Part shown: piece by piece, positions 21,601 through 32,200 of the stretch
How the letters are laid out: the number at the start of each line of letters is the position of its first letter
Position numbering within the stretch: the first letter of the stretch is position 1
Origin: Mytilus trossulus
Taxonomy: Eukaryota; Mollusca; Bivalvia; Mytilida; Mytilidae
Length of the DNA: 64,000 bases
NCBI RefSeq assembly: GCF_036588685.1
Contig: NC_086378.1
Location: 27,009,578-27,073,577 of the forward strand
Direction: 5' to 3'
Notes under the pieces: generated by a model
Told to the model about the DNA's origin: nothing
The model's database searches: none
What the model saw: only the letters and a program-made list of their open reading frames with translations
Position numbers and translations under genes: made by a program

Positions 21601-24167
21601 GAAAATGGCTAATGTAATTAAATAGGACGCACGTGTTCATAAATACATATAAAGTCAAATCCTAACAAACAGTCACATGCCGTTAGTTTTCTCGTTTGAA
21701 TTGTTTTACATTGTCTTATCGGGGCCTTTTATAGCTGACTATGCGGTATGGGCTTTGCTCATTGTTGAAGGCCGTACGGTGACCTAAAGTTGTTAATGTT
21801 TGTGTCATTTTGGTCTTTTGTGGATAGTTGTCTCATTGGCAATCATACCACATCTTCTTTTTTATACCGCACTGCAAAGACTTATGTTTTTCTTTCCTCT
21901 AAGTAGGGTACACGAACGCGGAATTCGTGTTGCCATGGAATGATATACTTATATATTCGCTCTAGGTTTTAATATTAATATAACTTACCAAGTACGCCGA
22001 TGTAACGCTGACAATCAAACAGAGAGGTCCAGAAACAGCAGCACATGTTATACTTAGTATCAAGAACGTCATTTTCTATCAAAAAATTATGCGCAGACAG
22101 TTATAATCCAAATACTTGTAATGTCATTTCAATTTAAAAATAATTAAATGAATTATTTTTTTTCGATTTTCAGATGCAGTACAATGAGCAAAATATGCGA
22201 CATAGCCCATTCCTTGTTACTTGACCGTATAGGTTGTAATTATATTGTCGATATTCTTTATTATACAAAACAGTCATCATATATAAAAGAGTAAATCTGA
22301 ATTACAAAGTTTTTTTTACAATAAAGATTTAAAAAATGCGCCGTGTTGTGTAACAGTACAGTTTTCCAAAAGAAGATTTGAATTTATTCGGTTTGACAAA
22401 ATTAGTTAGTGTCACAGAAACCATTTTTGTCACAATTCCATATTTATTCATCAAACTTAAGTTCATGATCTCATATTCAAAATAAGTAAAAATACAAATA
22501 ATTGTATCTCCTAGGATAATTAATATTCGTTTTGCATGTATATTTGTTTTTAATTTTGATAACTTTTACCTACGTAATAATTAATGTTCGCAAGCTTCTT
22601 CTGTGATAAAATGGCGGCGAAAGCACCAGTAACACAAAACTGAAAGAAAAATGTGTGGTAGTATACTAAAGCGTGCCTATAAAAGTAATTAATTAACACA
22701 CATATCCGGTTCTGAAGGGGATTTTCTTTAAATGCTTCTAAATAAACTTCTTGGACACGAAAAACAAGTCTTAACAACCAAAAGGCAATAGAATAAACAG
22801 AACACCAAAAACGATTCTAAGATCGATCACATTTACAAATAAAACTTATTAAATAATCTGGTTATTTTTACTGATGGTAACATTTTTTTCTTGTCATTTA
22901 TTAAAGAATTTTACGTTACATTTACAGCAAAGCTCTAATATAATTCTATAAAGTTGTAAATATTTTACAGTACCTACCCATACACCACACCAGACTGGAG
23001 AAAAGGTCTTTGTAAGTGTGTCTACCTTCTGGTAAGCTTCACTTTCCTTCATTTTTGGGTCAGGCACAAATTTGTCTTCAAAAAATATAAATAGCAAAAA
23101 ATCTATAATTCCTAAACCAATACATATCCCGCCGATACCTATCTGTATGGAACCTAAAGTCTTCAACGCGGAGAATGGAAAGTTTCTCACTTTACCAACG
23201 TCTACGCCCTCTATCGTCATGTTCTCTTTTGTGTCCTCTGCTGTAAGAAAAAAATAGCAATGTATTCAATCTTAGTATACAAAAAGAGCAACGTCCGTTT
23301 ACCGGCCATTGCAATGGAGAATGTCTTCTAGTTTCTTCGAACGAAATTGATGACAAGAAATATATGGCTCCTGCGTTAACAATGATACATCGTCTAGGGA
23401 TAACAGTGGACTATATTATTTAAAAAAAAACTTTCTTAAATTCTCTTCTGCATACTATCGCTAGTATTCTGAAAATATTCATCGGAAATTAAATATAACT
23501 TGTATGCAGGGCAATATACGATTATGTTTTGAACGGTGAGTTACAGGAATTCAATTGATATTCGATAACAGCTTCAGTACTAATTTGATATCAACCCCAT
23601 AATAGTTGCAGTGAATTCATTACCAACACCTTTTTAATTAATTAAGAGCATCAGTTAATTGCAATTCTATATATATCCATTCGTAAAATGCCTAAGTGAC
23701 AATTTAACATCAATTAATGACATGTTTCTCTCTGTACGTTAACGTTAACGTTATCGTAAAAATACTTCTTTTTTTTAAACAGATTTCGGAGAGAGAAAAA
23801 AAAACAGAAAAAGATGTCGTACTGAAAAATGAATAGTAAGTGTTCACTGAAAAATGAATAGTAAGTGTCCACTGGAAAATGAATAGTAAGTGTCCACTAA
23901 AAAAAAGAATAGCAAATATCTAAGTGTGTTAGAAAATTTGAATATTCAGATTATGGCTTTTTTAGAACTCTATTATTTATTAGCCAATAGGCTATTTTCT
24001 GGGGTAAACAAGCTATAACTCGTCTATTTTCGTCTATTTTCTGGGGTAAACAACCTAAAGCTATAACTCGTAACTTAAACTCAGCAAGCACTAAAAGCTA
24101 AATAATTCTATTTTTTTTCGGGATATATAAATAATTATGTTAAATTAAATTACTACATACCCGCCAT
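18118..24167 (-). CDS. MS4A/CD20-like tetraspan membrane protein, six exons
   Basis: I join six minus-strand exons: 24161-24167, 22978-23240, 22574-22639, 21989-22075, 19790-19924 and 18118-18615. All junctions are GT-AG with matching phase, and the product is 351 aa. Transmembrane segments lie at about residues 31-56, 82-102, 114-141 and 153-178. The layout (LGSIQIGIGG in TM1, FSPVWCGVW then GAFAAIL in TM2, a Cys/Ala-rich TM3, a Glu inside TM4 and a CCCC run at its end) fits the MS4A/CD20-like four-pass family of plasma-membrane proteins. The roughly 165-residue cytoplasmic tail is unusually long and rich in Lys, Glu, Arg, Gln and Pro. Function is not known; vertebrate relatives modulate receptor signalling or calcium entry. 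Family assignment is by pattern, not by search. Confidence 0.75.
18715..18986. mobile_element. MITE-like inverted-repeat element in the tetraspan gene intron 5
   Basis: The left end GTTCACACGTAGTTCGAATT and the right end AATTCAATTCGTGTGAACGT are inverted copies, and the interior is itself full of ATTCGAATT and ATTCGCATT palindromic phrases. It is about 270 bp, non-coding and within the intron between exons 5 and 6. Confidence 0.65.
19095..19205 (+). repeat. short dispersed repeat (GGTATCTTTCGTC family)
   Basis: Opposite-orientation match to 255-365, including TGAATGTCCCTCTGGTATCT. It is intronic. Confidence 0.5.
19790..19924 (-). CDS. tetraspan gene exon 5 (TM4)
   Basis: A 135-nt exon between TTTCAG and GTATTT. 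It encodes RHQITPEGFRW, then a hydrophobic span LVPLLVMFFAFCEIIFALIS and a CCCC run, phase 0 at both ends. A tempting inner donor after CCGATG would delete TM4 and is less likely. Confidence 0.75.
20015..20310 (+). repeat. dispersed repeat family B copy
   Basis: GCCTGTCCCAAGTCAGGAGA, CTTTGTTAGTCTTGTATTAT, TGGCGTTCATTATAACTGAA and GACGCCTCCGGGTGCGGGAA occur in the same order at 63075-63345, and inverted at 27760-28060. It lies in intron 4 of the tetraspan gene. The open frame through it is incidental. Confidence 0.8.
20540..20835. repeat. AT-rich imperfect short repeat
   Basis: Phrases such as AATAAATATTTTGATT, TTTATAAACAATTATTTG and TTTACGAACAATTATT recur at irregular 25-45 bp spacing. The open frame across it is low-complexity and not considered coding. 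Confidence 0.45.
21680..21866 (+). repeat. dispersed repeat family A, 3' part
   Basis: CCGTTAGTTTTCTCGTTTGA through GTTGTCTCATTGGCAATCAT and CCACATCTTCTT closely matches 31868-32046. It lies in intron 4 of the tetraspan gene, 120 bp from exon 4. Confidence 0.85.
21989..22075 (-). CDS. tetraspan gene exon 4 (TM3)
   Basis: An 87-nt exon between GATAG and GTAAGT, phase 0 at both ends. It begins KMTFLILSITCAAVSG and ends SAYL, a complete hydrophobic span. Confidence 0.8.
22574..22639 (-). CDS. tetraspan gene exon 3 (rest of TM2)
   Basis: A 66-nt exon between TTTCAG and GTAGGT. It encodes FCVTGAFAAILS and the loop QKKLANINYY, in phase 0 at both ends. Confidence 0.75.
22978..23240 (-). CDS. tetraspan gene exon 2 (N-terminus, TM1, start of TM2)
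   Basis: TTCTTACAG acceptor and TGG/GTAGGT donor, phase 0 at its end. It encodes the short cytoplasmic N-terminus, TM1 and the loop DKFVPDPK into FSPVWCGVW. An internal ATG at 23220 would be an alternative start if exon 1 were wrong. Confidence 0.8.
23822..23925. repeat. tandem repeat, four copies of about 28 bp
   Basis: Unit CTGAAAAATGAATAGTAAGT followed by GTTCA or GTCCA, four times, in the first intron of the tetraspan gene. Related ACTATTCACTATTCA phrases on the opposite strand are at 63815-63895. Confidence 0.8.
24161..24167 (-). CDS. tetraspan gene exon 1 (start codon)
   Basis: ATGGCGG followed by a GTATGT donor. The exon ends in phase 1 and joins the CAGAG start of exon 2 to give MAAEDTKENM. 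The 5' UTR extends upstream for an unknown length. Confidence 0.65.
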
Positions 24168-24229
24168 GTTAGGAATTATAACCAGTATCCTAAGGACTAA
24201 AGACTTTTCATGTTGAAGGTGTGTACTCG

Positions 24230-26040
24230 ATAAAGCAGTTGAAATGAAAAGTAGTTCTTGATAAAAACTGTAATCTGTAAATAAGCAAATCTATGCATGT
24301 TCATTTTACTTATTTGATTATATTATTTTTAGATAACTGCATAAAGGAATATGGGTGCCAACTAACGCGAGACTATTTCTACTATCGCTCTGTAAAGAGA
24401 TTACATTCAAAACCGAAAGATTTAGTTTACCAACACTTTTAAACTGTGACATTGAATAAACAAATTTTAAACATTTCAACTCAAAACAAAATGATTTGAA
24501 TTGTATTTGAAAATATGTCAAATTGGTAATTGGTAATTGTGCACTTTTTTAAGTGATAATATTTTTAAGCGTTACGAAGCGGAGTATATTCGAGTTACAA
24601 AATATGTTTAAAGTCAATTATTCTAGTGTGTCTTTATAAGTATATAAGTCGTCATTTTTTATAATTTATATTTATTTGAAGAGAGTTACGTATTCAAAAT
24701 GTTTACAATTTTCAATAAGGCTCTATAGGTTGTACTTTTTAAATACAGTTGTTTCGCAAACCACGCCTCTTTTGGGGAAATTTAGAATATTCATAGAAAA
24801 TTAAAATTGTGTTTACATAGTAGTTCCCAGTTATGCTCTCTTTGTTCCATCTCATAGAGACATAACTTGGGAATGTTACCAGTTAATATACATGTGCATA
24901 TTGTTTACATTGAAATCTATGGTAACCCTTTGTTCGAGGAAGGTGTAGATAAAAATAAATAGTGTTAGTTTAAACTCTGAAAAGTTCAGGGCATAGAAAC
25001 GTTGAAAATATGGCAGCCTTATATTTTGACCTTTGAATTTTTTTGTAGCGCATATGAACTTTCAATTCTAGGATAAGATTTTTTCCAAAACTTAGTATTT
25101 AAACATATATACTCAACCCAATTTCACACATTCAGGTAAATAAGCTAGGATCCTTTTTAAAACTGTATATTGAACTTAGGACAGGGGACTCTTCAAATAT
25201 TTACTTTTATTGTGTATATTAATGATCTTGTTGTTATTTTTTATTTTCATTTTATTATGTTGTGTCACATACTATAAATATGTAGTTTTATGGCAATAAA
25301 TATTTTGAATTGAATTGAAGTAAAAGTTGTACAGTTTTAGCCGTAAAAGGAAATATGGGAAATTGCATTGTCAACACTCACACATAGAAATAAGTTAAAA
25401 AAATATATGCAAATTTATAAAGGTTATTAATTCAGTAGCAGGTCTTCCTGGTTAGCCTTTGTCTATTTGTTTTTTTTTTTGTTATAATAGCTTCTTGTAT
25501 ATATATATATATATATAAACGAGTCTAAATTGAAAACTACGTTCAAACCTATGATTGCATTGGATAAAAACCGCAATTTTTATACGTGTGCATGTCAAAC
25601 AAATTTCGTTGTAGAAGGGTCTAAAAACAGCACAAACAACATTTTCCAAAAGACCAAAAAAGTGAAAAAGTATATTTAAACAAAACGCATTTGACTAACA
25701 GGTCGAACAACTGATGTTCTTTAACCCTGCTGACTGCCATTGACGATTGCCAAATAAAATTGATCACAAGATGTAATAACTAACTGGATCTGAATATAAA
25801 TTAAATAGTATTTGTAACATTCCTATCTTGTCATGTACACACTTTATTTTGTATACTATGTATTATTATTTCATTCATTGTAACAATGTGTATACAGTGG
25901 GTTTAAAGAATAAAATTGTCTTGTCTTGTCTTGTCAGAAATGCAACCTATAGACGGAATATAAACCAACTGTTCAGTGGCTGTCGTTTGTTGATGCTGTT
26001 AATTAAGTGTTTCTCGGGTTTATTTTTAAAGATCGGTGTT
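24230..26040. other. intergenic AT-rich sequence
   Basis: No gene seen. It includes an (AT)n tract at 25498-25516, and TTGTCTTGTCTTGTCTTGTC at 25917-25936, which looks like the 3' tail of a retroposed repeat. Confidence 0.45.
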
Positions 26041-26049
26041 TTTTCTCTT

Positions 26050-26215
26050 TGAATAGTTTTACAGTAGTAATTTTTGGGGCCCTTTATAGCTTGCTGTTCG
26101 GTGTGAGCCAAGGCTCCGTGTTGGAGACAGTACTCTTTCCTATAATGGTTTACAAATAGTGACTTGGATGGACAGTTGTCTCATAGGCACTCATACCATA
26201 TCTTATTATTACTAT
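26050..26215 (+). repeat. dispersed repeat family A2 copy, plus orientation
   Basis: GGCCCTTTATAGCTTGCTGT, GTGAGCCAAGGCTCCGTGTT and GACAGTTGTCTCATAGGCAC match inverted copies at 17735, 31325 and 51705. A second, shorter partial copy follows at 26273-26370. Confidence 0.7.
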
Positions 26216-26379
26216 GAACAAAAACAAAATCAATCTACCAAAACACAATGATACGTTGTATGTAAATATGCATATAGCTTGCTGTTCGGTGTTATGCCCG
26301 TACCTTGACCTATAATAGTTTACTTTTATAATTGTGACTTTGAAAGTAGTCTCATTTGGTACTCACACCGAATCTTCCT

Positions 26380-27740
26380 ATATCTCTATACAACATCTAT
26401 GAAATAAATTCATGTTTTCCATTTTTACATAAGGATATTACTATGAGGACAATAGCAGTTGTCCTCCATGCCATACTAGTGAGAGGTTTAGCTAGCTATA
26501 AAACCAGGTTTAAGACACCATTTTCTGAATAAGGAAATACCTATCACGGGTCAGGAATATGGCAGTTGTTCTCCATTCGTTTGATGTGTTGACTGTGTTA
26601 TTTGATAAAAGGACTTTCCGTTTTGAATTTTCGTTTCTCAAACTCGGCATTTTTGTTATTTGACTCTTTACAAATATATCAGTAACATTGTCAAAAATAC
26701 AATTACTTGTAAAAATATTTGAATTCAGACACATGCAGCTTTTATTATTTTTTTATTAAGAATTTTACTGAATACACATTTACACTTTGGCAATCATACC
26801 ACATGCTCTGTTTTATATATAGAGTTGAGTTGGGGATAACAACATCCAAAAATGGAGAAAAAAATACGGAACGATAAAATCGGCTCTTTTTTTCTCTATG
26901 TAAAAATAAGATAAAGTTCATTAAAAAGGTAATATTACTAGTAAGAAGGACAGAAAGAGTCACGATGAACATACATCTGACAGATATTTTGTAGATAGAG
27001 TATCCAATACATTCTGCTTTGTTGTCAGCTATGTGGACCGAATATCCGTTCGGTATCTTTCGAATCTTTTCTTTACCTACGAACATGCGCAGACTGGTAT
27101 ATTTCTTCTTATATAGGTTTATTGAACACAAACTTGATGAAAAATACTAGCGTAGATCGATTAAATATGGCATGCGATATAGGCGGAATGATTCTTTACC
27201 GAGTTCAGGTTCTCGAAAACTTTCAACATCTTGTGATTTACAAATTTCCCCCATTAAATTCCAATAGTACCGCAATATTTGAGGAGATTTTTTATATTTA
27301 ATATATCTCGTTTTGAACATACAACTAAATAGAATCTGTATTATTTTATTAACATTGTATTTGAGAATGAGAAACACGTTGCTATATGATAGACTCTAAA
27401 TAATATTAAACATGAGAACATTCTAAAATAACAACAAAAATAATAAAATCTACAGATACACTTTTATCTTCCCGAGCCCATAAATGCAAGACGAATATAT
27501 TTAATAAACTAAACACACTAAGTGTATTAAGAATAAACATATACTTCAATATGTGTGCCTAGACCTATAAATATAATAAACGCAAAAAGGGAAGAATTTG
27601 ACAGGATTAAAAAAAATCCTACACTTTATTTTAAATATAAAAATAATGAGATGTGGTATGCTTGCGAATTATAAAACTCTACACCAGAGTTCAAATAAAA
27701 TGCATGCATATACATTCACTTTATATGTACTAGTATATTT
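26380..27740. other. intergenic sequence, nothing recognised
   Basis: Short minus-strand frames at 26745-27131 and 27147-27377 lack family features and splice signals that would tie them to a neighbour. Confidence 0.4.
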
Positions 27741-27759
27741 TATTGTATGGCTCTCAATA

Positions 27760-28110
27760 AAATTGAGAATGGAAATAGGGAATGTGTCAAATCAACAACA
27801 ACCCAACCATAGAGCAACCGAAAAAACAGTCGAAGGACACCAATGGGTCTTCAATGTAGCGAGAGACTCCCGCACCCGGAGAAGTCCTTCAACTGGCCCC
27901 TAAACAAATATGTATATTAGTTCATTGATAATAGACGTCATACTAAACTCCGAATTATACACAAAAACTAAAATCAAAAACCGTACAACATGTCAAAGTC
28001 TAAAAAAGGCCAGAGGCTACTGACTTGGGACAGGCACAAAATTGCGGTGGAGTTAAACATGTTTTTTTTAGATCTCAACCCTCCCCCTATACATCTAGCC
28101 AATGTAGAAA
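27760..28110 (-). repeat. dispersed repeat family B copy, minus orientation
   Basis: Reverse complement of the 63000-63345 copy. It includes TTCAATGTAGCGAGAGACTC, CCCGCACCCGGAG and TGACTTGGGACAGGCAC, and extends to CCCTCCCCCTATACATCTAG. A fragment of the same family (AATGGAAATTGGAATTGTGT) is at 28825-28870. Confidence 0.8.
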
Positions 28111-29065
28111 ACCAAACGTACAACAATATGCACAGTAATTAACAATTAACCATGAATAAACCCCAATGCCGTACAATTGGCTATTAATTAAAAGGGCCCC
28201 ATAAGACAAATCTGAAACATTTCAAACGAAAATGCAAACGTCCTGATTTATGTAATTGAATAACAATAAATGAAAACAAATATGACCAACGGCAACCAAA
28301 ACAACCATTTTAAGTTTATCTTGATGACCAAGATATTTCAATACAAAAACAGCTTACATTTGAATAGTAAACAAAAAATAATTGGTCTTAGCAACTAAAA
28401 TCAAAGATTGTAACTGAAGATAGTGAAACGGCCGCTTTGCATTGAAATAGGGTTTGTAGCACATTATATTTTTGGCCCAAATAAATGTAATTTGGCAGAA
28501 ATGCAAAGCACCGAGTGAGACAACTTCTGAGTTACTAAAAAGGAAGTCACTCACTACGGGTCAATTCTGATTGGTTGTTTATTCAAACAGCGACATGAAC
28601 GTGCTAGTTTAGAAAGAAAAACACTTAATTGTTTAGGTTAAAATTGTTTCTACATGTAACCATTAAAAAAGTCACAAGTTCACTTATTATATTCTATATT
28701 TAAAGAATTTCAAATACCCATGATCATAATTCGTTTAACTTTCGTTTAGAGGAAATAAAAAAATATTTTAACAATGAATTCGTAAACTGCATACATTTCT
28801 CATTATCATAGACATAATGCAATTGAAAATGGAAATTGGAATTGTGTCAAAGAGACAACAACCCGACCAAAGAGTGAAAAACACAAGTATACATACTTCA
28901 ATAAGTAAACTGATTAAGATATATGTTATTTATAAGTATGGTACATTTGTTCAAGGTAAATTGTAAATACTGCAATCTATGTTGTCTGTGTTATTGGCGG
29001 AACATTTAGCACTCTGCTAATGTCAAGTTTGAAAAATCCACCATTCAGTTGAGCAGCTTCAGAGA

Positions 29066-29173
29066 TCACTTCGCTGCACGTGGAGGTAACGTCGCCGCTT
29101 GGAAAAATATCTGTCCATAGTTACCGCTCTCTCCGTCTTCTTCAACATCATTACTTTCTGGTACAGCTGAAAC
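29066..29173 (-). CDS. Ig receptor terminal exon
   Basis: TCATTAG acceptor in phase 0, then VSAVPESNDVEEDGESG, NYGQIFFQAATLPPRAAK and TGA. The acidic stretch followed by a tyrosine in NYGQI could be a signalling or sorting site; that is inference. Confidence 0.65.
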   Translation of the reverse strand, partial: VSAVPESNDVEEDGESGNYGQIFFQAATLPPRAAK

Positions 29174-29197
29174 CTAATGATTATATAAAAATGCTTT

Positions 29198-29236
<39 letters not shown>

Positions 29237-32200
29237 TTCCTTTTCTTTCTTATTCCAGGATTATAAATCTATAAACAGTTTTTTTACTTTTTAAAGTTTA
29301 GTGTTAAAATCATTTTCATTTGCATGTAAAATAATAAATAATGACTATTTGAGTTCAATGTTCACGGATAGCCTTTATCATAAATATAATACTAGTTTTT
29401 TAGTAAGAAGTGCTGTGTTGACTTCAGTACAAGATTGTAACTTGTTCAAATCGATTAGTAAGAGATGTTTAGGCTTTGTCAAAAAAAAAGAATTTCATAT
29501 TTCCTTCGTTTCTTTAAGGGGGTAGACCTTGGTCCAGGGAGATAACTCTTTAATTCAGTGATGCGTTTGTAATAGTCAAGTTTTATTAATGTATTTTAAG
29601 CATTTACCTGAAACAGGTTGAAAATAATCTATATATACCAATCGTAACTACTCGGCCATTCTCGCTACGCAGTACAATAGCCTCGTATGCACTACGGAGA
29701 AATTCTTCTTAAATTGTTGGCCGGAATTGTAGTGATCCGCGACACAAAGAAGTTCTATCCTCCAGGTGGCGCTATAATTTGGTTACATATCACAGTAATC
29801 AAGAACTTTAACTCTGCCAAATATTTTGGCGCGAAAGAAGAAGCAAAGTAAATAAGTAATGGTAAAAAAAATGTATCATTCCAGTCGAAAAAATATAAAA
29901 TTAAATCGGATCGGAAAATTTTCCGGACAGGAGCAAGTTAAATCAGTAGTGGTAAAAAAATGTACCAGTCCAGTCGAAAAAATATAATTTTGAATCGAAT
30001 CGGAAAATTTTCCGGACAATGATTCCTCCGCCTAATGCATACGAGGTTATTTCTTCGTGCAACCAGAAAGGCCGAGTTGTTCCGATTGCTATATATACTA
30101 GAAGCTTAGAACGTATTCATGAAAATGGCTGACACAAACGTTCTGATGATTTTAAGAGTTATTTCCCTTAACCTTGGTCTACCACCTTAAACGAATTCAT
30201 TATTAATTTCCGAAAAGCGGACCGCATGCGACAAGTTCTGTGTTTTTCCTGCGCTTATCAAGAATGTCCATCAAGATCGGTCTAAAATATGACGACTATA
30301 TTATACAGTTATGTTGATTTGCCCGATTTACATAGGGAATTGTACATCAAATAAATATGTTGCTGCAATACTGATACGAATAAACAAATACAAATACTAT
30401 TATTTGCTTATATTAGGGCCTAATGCACATTTAATATAACTAATGTACAGAATATAAATATAACATTTACACCATACAGTTATTAAAAATCACAATGATT
30501 TGAAGGTTGTACACCTGTTGCAAATCTAAGACTGAAAAGAACAAGGACAGACTAAGTCAGGTCATTGACTTGCCTAATCGCAAATTATTAACTTTATATT
30601 ACATTCATCTTTTTCTTCACAAAATATTACATTTGACATTTTCTTCACAAAATATGAAATTATACATTTTCATCACAAAATATGAAATTCGACATTTTCT
30701 TCACAACATATAAAAATTAGACCTTTTCATCACATGTGATATTCGACGTTTACTTCACAAAATATGATACTAGTATTCGACATTTTCCTCACAACATGTG
30801 ATGTTAGAAGTTTTCTTCGCAAATATGAAATTTGTAATTTTATACATTTTGTTAAATTGTTAAGACACTTTATCAGGAGAATACAGATAACACTTACACG
30901 GTCATTAAAGTAAATTTGACTGTAATTTGTTCTTTGTCTGCGCAAGGCTGGCGAAGTCCTGGGTCCTTGGTGTCGTATTTCAATATGAGGATAGTTTAAC
31001 TCTCTGGGCTAATGAAACAATATCGTAATAGTTAGTCTGAGAACATAATTTTAAATTAATGAAATGTTTAATTATTATTTGCGAAAGGGTTTGTGTTTAA
31101 TATATATAAGTTACTAAAACAGTGCTAGAAAAAATATTAAAATTAATTCAGCATGCATATTGCTCATTTAAAGATGAATACTAATTACATAAAACATTTC
31201 GAGAGAAAGATCGAAAAAGTTATGGTTTTGTTTAGTTAATTTTAATTCAATTGGTTATATTTTTATCTGATAACTTTGGTCGAGATAAAAAGTAGGTAGA
31301 GCTTGATGATCTCTTTTAAGTCACAATTTATAAAATAAACCATGATAGGTCAAAGTACGGTCTTCAACACGGAGCCTTTGCTCACACCGAACAGCAAGCT
31401 ATAAAGGGCCCAAAATATTTACTAGTGTAAAACATTCAAACGGAAAAACCAACGGTCTAATCTATATAAAAAATCAAGAAACGAGAAACACTTATGAACC
31501 ACATTAACAAACAACAACTACTGAACATCAGATTCCTGACTTAGGACAGGTGCAAATAAATGCAACGGGTTTGAACGTTTAAATGGTACCAAACATTCAC
31601 CCTTATCTGAAACAATAGTGTAACATCACAACATAGAAAGACATACTATAAAATAGTAATTGAAATAGCTTATGTTGTCTTTCTTATGTTGTACTGTTAT
31701 ACCACTATCCAAGGTTAGGGGGAGGGTTGGGATCCCGCTAACATGTTTAACCCCGCCACATTGTTTATGTATGTGCCTGTCCCAAGTCAGGAGCCTGTAA
31801 TTCAGTGGTTGTCGTTTGTTTATGTGTTACATATTTGTTTTTCGTTCATTTTTTTACATAAATAAGGCCGTTAGTTTTCTCGTTTGAATTGTTTTACATT
31901 GTCTTATCGGGGCCTTTTATAGCTGACTATGCGGTATGGGCTTTGCTCATTATTGAAGGCCGTACGGTGACCTAGAGTTGTTAATGTGTATGTCATTATG
32001 GTCTTTTGTGGATGTTGTCTCATTGGCAATCATACCACATCTTCTTTTATATAACTCAAACAAAAGACGTAGTAACACAAATGAACATACACAGAACGAA
32101 TAAATTTGATCTATGATACAATGTAAATACAAAAAAAATGTTGACAAGGGATGAATAAGAAAAGTATTTGTTCAATTGGAAGTCTTTTGGCCGTAGTTTC

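Noticed and set aside
26745-27131. 128-residue minus-strand frame with a hydrophobic stretch
   Set aside because: No family feature, no splice partner, and its first part derives from repeat family A (CCACATGCTCTG region).
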